This document shows positions 6,001 through 8,736 of a stretch of DNA of 8,736 nucleotides, piece by piece. Below the pieces are notes generated by a model. The model searched no databases. It was given only the letters and a program-made list of their open reading frames with translations, and had not been told where the DNA came from. Positions within the stretch are counted from its first letter, which is position 1; the number at the start of each line of letters is the position of its first letter. The translations under genes were made by a program, and so were the position numbers. The stretch is from contig CAJXDX010000066.1 of assembly GCA_913052275.1 (NCBI GenBank), forward strand, positions 1 to 8,736. Reading direction: 5' to 3'. This stretch comes from an uncultured Pseudomonadota bacterium (GTDB taxonomy: Bacteria; SAR324; NAC60-12).

Positions 6001-8085
6001 AAGCCCTTTGTCACTGAGCAAGCGAAAAAAGCCGGCACTGATTGCTCCAATTGCAGGCTGTGCGTTTTCTGTCAGCTGGAGCCGGGCTTCCTGCTCTTCT
6101 CTTTTTTGATCATCAAAAACTGTAATTGGAAAAACCAGGTCTGATAACGGTTCAAGAGAAGTATCTGTTTTATTGCTTGACTGGGTGAAAAGTTCATCAA
6201 GGGCGTTAAAGGGTTCTGTCATTACAGGGAAGTTGAACAATAATTCCCTGCCCATATTCATGTACTGTGAACCCTGTCCGGAAAAAAGCGCCACAACTTT
6301 TCCTTTTGTATTCATTGACTTTTCCCGGTAAGAAATGCTTTTCACATTCCACTCTGCCTGGTCCGCTTTGCTTTCAAGTGTTGAGATAGCCTGTCCGAGC
6401 AGTTCCACAGTGTTCTCCAGTGATTCGGTGACAAATCCCAGCCTTGCGTGTGTTTTTGGAATAGGATTTTTTCCTGAACTTTCTACCAGTTGGCGATGTC
6501 GTTTTTCAGCTCCTTCTGTTTCTAATTCGGCCATCAACTTCTGACAGGCTTTATCCAGCTCCATTGGCGTGGCTGCAGATATAAAAACGGTATCCGGAGT
6601 TTTGTGTAGTCTGTATGGTGATGTCTGAACTGCCTGGAATTCTTCCAGAACGTAATGAAAATTTGTACCGCCAAAACCAAATGAACTTACTCCAGCACGC
6701 CTCGGCTCTCCATTCATGAACCAGGGGCGCGGTTCAGTGTTGAGGTAAAAGGGAGTTTTTTCGATTCCCATTTTATCACTCGGCCTGTCGATATTGATTG
6801 TAGGAGGAAGGATCTTGTGATGCAGGGCAAGTGCGGCTTTGATCAGCCCCGCAACTCCGGCAGCAGCCTTGGTGTGACCAATTTGGGATTTTATACTTCC
6901 AAGGGCAATATGCTGATAATTTGGATAACCTGATTTTTTAGCTTTGCCTGCGTTGAAAATTTCTTTCAGGCCTTCAAATTCAGCCAAATCTCCTGCGTCA
7001 GTTCCGGTTCCATGAGCTTCCAGCAGTCCTATGCTGAGAGGTTCCACGTTTGCGTCTTCATAAGCTCTTCGGAGGGCTTTTGCCTGACCTGAGGAACGAG
7101 GGGCATAGATGCTTTTGAATTTTCCATCACTTGATGCTCCAATGCCTTTTATCAATGCGTAAATGCGGTCACCGTCACGTTCTGCGTCTTCCAGGCGCTT
7201 GAGTACAACCATGCCCAGTCCTTCACCAATCATCACACCACCGGAATCCTGGTCAAAAGGCCTTGGATTATCGCCTGAGGTAAACGCCGGTGTTTTGCTG
7301 AAGCACATGTACATCATCGGGGAGTTGTCTGCATCAACACCTCCGGCAATCATCATGTCCGCACGGTATTCCAGCAAATCGCTGATTGCCATCTTCATGG
7401 CGCTTAATGAACTTGCACATGCTGCGTCAACAGTACAGTTTGTGCCTCCAAGGTTCAGGCGGTTGGCAATGCGTCCTGCAATTACGTTCCCCAGCATTCC
7501 CGGGAATGAATTTTCCTCCCAAGGCACATAGGCTTTTTTAATCTTTTCGACAATCTGCTTTGTGTCGCTTTCAGATATTCCGCTGTGTCTTAGAACTTTT
7601 TCCCATACCGGGTATTGAAGCCGGGAAGTAAGTGATCCCAGCAGTTTCATTCCGGCGGTTACTCCAAGAATAACTCCTGTTGCATCCAGCACTTCAGTTT
7701 CTGCATCTGCATAACCCGCGTCTTCCATTGCTGATTTTGCGACCAGAAGTCCCAGCAGCTGCGTAACGTCTGTTACCTCAAGGATATTCGGGGGAATACC
7801 GAACTCTATTGGATTAAAATCAATGTCCGGTATGAATCCACCCCTTTTGCAGTATGTTTTGTCCAGAGCTTCAGCATCAAAGTCATAGTAGTCCTCTATG
7901 TTCCAGCGGGATTCAGGAACATCGATGATGCTGTCAATTTTGTTAATTATATTATCCCAGTATTGATTCAGATTTGGAGCATCAGGAAACAAAGCGGACA
8001 TGCCTACAACCGCGATTGGCCTGTTGGCCATTCTGGCATTCAGCATGTTTTGCGATTCAGTCTGTCGGGGAGATTTCGCGGTCAT
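3055..8085 (-). CDS. pfaA: PUFA synthase PfaA, N-terminal part: KS-AT-ACP4
   Basis: This 1676-residue protein is the condensing and carrier half of PfaA. KS, about residues 22-485: Cys223 in VDAACASS, His358 in EAHGTGT, His404 in IGHTKAAAG, and SFGFGGTNFH. AT, about 595-905: FSGQGSQ, Ser704 in GHSFGE, and AAFH ending at His810, the malonyl-CoA type. A low-complexity linker (945-1235) includes a duplicated Q-rich helix-like element. Four ACPs have GIDSIKRVEI with phosphopantetheine serines at 1274, 1383, 1486 and 1609. The KS block (YCKRGGFIPDIDFNP, IYAPRSSGQAKALRRAY) is diagnostic of PfaA. The start is ATG 8085, eight codons after an in-frame TAA (8112-8110); Met14 and Met19 are alternatives, none with a good Shine-Dalgarno. 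The frame stops at TGA 3057-3055, just after the A9 run. Intact PfaA proteins are roughly 2500-2750 residues and carry KR-DH at the C-terminus, which here sits in the next frame (-1). A joined product would be 2518 residues. As a separate protein it would need its KR and DH supplied in trans. Confidence 0.95.
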   Translation of the reverse strand: MTAKSPRQTESQNMLNARMANRPIAVVGMSALFPDAPNLNQYWDNIINKIDSIIDVPESRWNIEDYYDFDAEALDKTYCKRGGFIPDIDFNPIEFGIPPNILEVTDVTQLLGLLVAKSAMEDAGYADAETEVLDATGVILGVTAGMKLLGSLTSRLQYPVWEKVLRHSGISESDTKQIVEKIKKAYVPWEENSFPGMLGNVIAGRIANRLNLGGTNCTVDAACASSLSAMKMAISDLLEYRADMMIAGGVDADNSPMMYMCFSKTPAFTSGDNPRPFDQDSGGVMIGEGLGMVVLKRLEDAERDGDRIYALIKGIGASSDGKFKSIYAPRSSGQAKALRRAYEDANVEPLSIGLLEAHGTGTDAGDLAEFEGLKEIFNAGKAKKSGYPNYQHIALGSIKSQIGHTKAAAGVAGLIKAALALHHKILPPTINIDRPSDKMGIEKTPFYLNTEPRPWFMNGEPRRAGVSSFGFGGTNFHYVLEEFQAVQTSPYRLHKTPDTVFISAATPMELDKACQKLMAELETEGAEKRHRQLVESSGKNPIPKTHARLGFVTESLENTVELLGQAISTLESKADQAEWNVKSISYREKSMNTKGKVVALFSGQGSQYMNMGRELLFNFPVMTEPFNALDELFTQSSNKTDTSLEPLSDLVFPITVFDDQKREEQEARLQLTENAQPAIGAISAGFFRLLSDKGLRVDFAAGHSFGELTALWAAGVIDEVDYYKLAYARGQAMAAPDDPNFDAGSMLAVMGKVEKLEDDIADFPEVVMANLNSSKQVVLAGPTEAILKVHDALKEKKYTVVKLPVSAAFHTPLVGHAQKPFSKAIREVKFNKAKIPVYSNATAKAYPSSAKAIQKQLETHILNSVRFREEVENIHRDGGRIFIEFGPKNVLTKLVENILSGKDFTAIALNENPKKDSDSLFREAMVKLCVLGLPLQNFDPYALPAKEMPEKKSALSVRLNGTNYVSDATRNDFENALNDGFRVKNAVTSGSNSESNSNNGNSLDSPSEGAEKMHSVEINEVKSLSAPEQITVKDQTSSIKYPEENTQQKTPLQNGRAALHTANPGNGLSGFFQQQNETLQVHRQYLEQQSEYSRTVYKLMQQQIELASQGASIPPEVDRQMQLFHAHQSETLRVHEQYLNQQSEQTQSALSIAGHQLGDSSPLSVQTSSSAALRQPVQAAVPIEPVMETPAPVEVLKPAVETTAAESASSPVPDTEIITETAVPEPISPSSAASGDSAGSVMQIMMAVVSEKTGYPQEMLELGMDIESDLGIDSIKRVEILGAVQDRAPELDEIPADELVEMRTLGQIVEYLQSSLNKDQATEIESITAPDEAPQTAGTQESVSAPVNDITSAVMSIVSEKTGYPQQMLEPEMDMESDLGIDSIKRVEILGTAQEKIPSLPEIPGEQLAELRTLGQIIEHLNQMLGESTPTEQSDAATLTPAQSGSGTAAQDPEQIFLSIISEKTGYPTEMLELNMDMEADLGIDSIKRVEIMWSLQESLQDLPQIGANDVAELRTVGQITDYIKSILPAHTRGTSSSKPMILEKDETQLSTEDSGSGGNGDGSAKEGSVHVTGEIAPALLSIIGEKTGYPPEMLDLNMDMEADLGIDSIKRVEIMWSLQEQLPHLPQVSGSEMSELRTLKEIADHLNSLAPSELHDSPIIPAPFSDSSASVKKNS
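3062..3070 (-). other. A9 homopolymer at the pfaA frame break: candidate -1 frameshift or indel site
   Basis: The minus strand reads GTA AAA AAA AAT TCC TGA in the first frame. The nine A contain both A_AAA_AAA and A_AAA_AAT, which fit the X_XXY_YYZ form of a bacterial -1 slippery site. A -1 shift here, or one extra A from polymerase slippage or a corrected sequence, gives K-K-K-F-L-N-P-G and continues without a stop into the KR-DH frame. The overlap where a shift could work is short (about 3082 to 3058), because the second frame has a TAG at 3085-3083. The A9 run is the only obvious slippery sequence in it, and the longest homopolymer I see in coding DNA here; an A8 run at 5702-5695 leaves the frame intact. 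No Shine-Dalgarno-like stimulator lies just upstream. Confidence 0.7.
3133..4368 (-). repeat. Four tandem acyl carrier protein repeats in pfaA
   Basis: Four ACP-coding units, each about 77-79 codons, are separated by Pro/Ser/Glu/Thr-rich linkers. Approximate positions are ACP1 4368-4132, ACP2 4038-3808, ACP3 3729-3499 and ACP4 3363-3133. The modified serine codons begin at 4266, 3939, 3630 and 3261, giving spacings of 109, 103 and 123 residues. Each unit has EKTGYP, then MxxE(S/A)DLGIDSIKRVEI, then a LRTL-like helix (MRTL, LRTL, LRTV, LRTL). ACP1 and ACP2 continue EILG; ACP3 and ACP4 continue EIMWSLQE. Tandem ACPs in PfaA act in parallel, and their number is known to affect product yield more than product identity. 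Confidence 0.93.
4654..4863 (-). repeat. Duplicated Q-rich element in the AT-ACP linker of PfaA
   Basis: Residues 1075-1091 (QNETLQVHRQYLEQQSE) and 1128-1144 (QSETLRVHEQYLNQQSE) are near-identical and 53 residues apart, separated by a segment with IELASQGASIPPEV. The corresponding bases are 4863-4813 and 4704-4654. The pattern (H.Q(F/Y)L..Q twice around a LASxGxxIP block) also occurs, as I recall it, in Shewanella PfaA, so it is an old feature of the family rather than a recent local duplication. It is probably a helical spacer or subunit contact; its function is not known to me. Confidence 0.75.
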
Positions 8086-8140
8086 TAGTATTTTCAGTCC
8101 AGGCGTCTTTTAGCAGATTACGGTTAGCAAGGCAGATAGG

Positions 8141-8170
8141 ATTATATATTTTGAAAGTACAACCGCGGAA
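8141..8170 (-). promoter_or_regulatory. Candidate pfaA promoter
   Basis: On the minus strand a perfect TATAAT occupies 8146-8141, with a poor TTCCGC -35 candidate at 8170-8165 (18-base spacing). Transcription would start near 8134, leaving a leader of about 50 bases before ATG 8085. The -10 match is good, but such hexamers are common in AT-rich DNA and the -35 match is weak. The rest of 8086-8380 contains no gene that I can support. Confidence 0.3.
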
Positions 8171-8330
8171 TGAATTTGACGCTCAGGTTTCTTGCACGTT
8201 CAAACTTTATGCCCTTAAAGGTTCTTGACTGAAAATTCATGGCAGATAATATCTCATCAGGGTCTAATGTTGAAAGCTCTACGTGTTTTCAATGACTTAA
8301 AATGGTTGCTGAAATAAAATAATCTTGAAA

Positions 8331-8360
8331 CTGAAATCAAAAAGATTTATTTTTTATAGA
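8331..8360 (+). promoter_or_regulatory. Candidate tRNA-Asn promoter
   Basis: CTGAAA (8331-8336) and TATAGA (8355-8360) are separated by 18 bases and end 20 bases before the mature tRNA, a sensible layout for a short 5' leader. Both hexamers are imperfect. A TTGAAA at 8325-8330 is a better -35 but has no well-spaced -10. Confidence 0.3.
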
Positions 8361-8380
8361 CCTTCAGAGGCTGTTTGTGT

Positions 8381-8456
8381 TCCCCAATAGCTCAGTTGGT
8401 AGAGCAGATGACTGTTAATCATCGGGTCGCTGGTTCGAGTCCGGCTTGGGGAGCCA
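8381..8456 (+). tRNA. tRNA-Asn (anticodon GUU)
   Basis: This is a complete 76-base cloverleaf including an encoded CCA (8454-8456). The acceptor stem TCCCCAA (8381-8387) pairs with TTGGGGA (8446-8452), and the discriminator is G8453. The D-loop has AGCTCAGTTGGTAGAGC, the anticodon stem is GATGA/TCATC around CTGTTAA with GTT at 8414-8416, and the T-arm loop is GGTTCGAGTCC. It is transcribed divergently from pfaA, and its 3' end faces the right edge of the window. Confidence 0.98.
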
Positions 8457-8736
8457 GCTTCAGTGCGCTTTCCTGCTCAATCAGGCTTTTCAGCTGAAAA
8501 ACACTTTTCGTGAATGTGAAATTTTAAAAAAATAATTTTAAGGCCATATTGAAGATAAAATGTATTATAAAACTAAATCTTAAACAAGCTTAAATTTATA
8601 ATATTAATTAGGGTCAGAGTAAAATAATTAAATCTTTTCAATTTGCTTAAATCGAATCTATCAATATATAAAATTAGAACATCCTTAATTGACAAAAACT
8701 GAAAAAACATAAGAAAGTCGGAGAATATATAAGAAA
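8457..8736. other. AT-rich flank after the tRNA, no gene seen
   Basis: I see no supportable coding region on either strand. Just after the tRNA there is a weak stem CCTG/CAGG (8472-8475 with 8482-8485) followed by four T, and a perfect 14-base palindrome TTTTCAGCTGAAAA at 8487-8500; either might help end tRNA transcription, but neither is a convincing terminator. The motif GGGTCAGAGTAAAA (8611-8624), flanked by AATTA and TAATT, resembles sequences I associate with REP-associated or IS200-like transposase elements. A GGAG at 8720-8723 could serve a gene starting beyond the edge. Confidence 0.5.

Noticed and set aside
8689..8694. Perfect TTGACA on the plus strand near the right edge
   Set aside because: No acceptable -10 hexamer occurs 16-18 bases downstream, and no gene can be seen before the window ends.

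Overview
The window carries the 5' part of a polyunsaturated fatty acid (PUFA) synthase operon of the Pfa type, all on the minus strand, followed by a plus-strand tRNA-Asn and a visibly AT-rich non-coding flank. The organism is a Gram-negative bacterium, probably proteobacterial: the tRNA-Asn encodes its own CCA, and the synthase has the marine gamma-/deltaproteobacterial domain plan. The sequence does not fix the taxon. Coding DNA looks moderately AT-rich and the flanks much more so.

Layout, in the direction of transcription (right to left). A non-coding region (8086-8380) lies between the tRNA and the first gene and holds a candidate promoter. An open reading frame at 8085-3055 encodes KS, malonyl-type AT, a Q-rich linker and four tandem ACPs, ending a few residues after the last ACP. 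A second frame, conventionally opened at GTG 2995, runs to 530 and encodes KR plus a PKS-type DH. A 199-base gap with no clear gene follows. The first 110 codons of a PfaC-type ketosynthase start at 330 and run off the left edge.

The main observation is that the first two frames look like one canonical pfaA gene (KS-AT-ACP4-KR-DH, about 2518 residues if joined) broken by a one-base frame change. The first frame ends right after a run of nine A (minus strand, 3070-3062). The second frame is open from just upstream of that run and, before its GTG, encodes a stretch resembling the ACP-to-KR linker of ordinary PfaA proteins. A -1 shift, or one extra A, joins them. A 7-bp inverted repeat starts 9 bases after the run. 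The split may therefore be a programmed -1 frameshift or transcriptional slippage, a phase-variable or inactivating indel, or a homopolymer sequencing error. The sequence alone cannot choose.

Functionally, the visible proteins would load malonyl units (AT), condense them (PfaA KS and PfaC KS), carry the chain on four ACPs, reduce the ketone (KR) and dehydrate (DH) to make a long-chain PUFA or a related secondary lipid. The rest of PfaC, the enoyl reductase (PfaD), the phosphopantetheinyl transferase (PfaE) and any PfaB acyltransferase are not in the window. pfaC follows pfaA directly, without the pfaB found there in Shewanella-type clusters.
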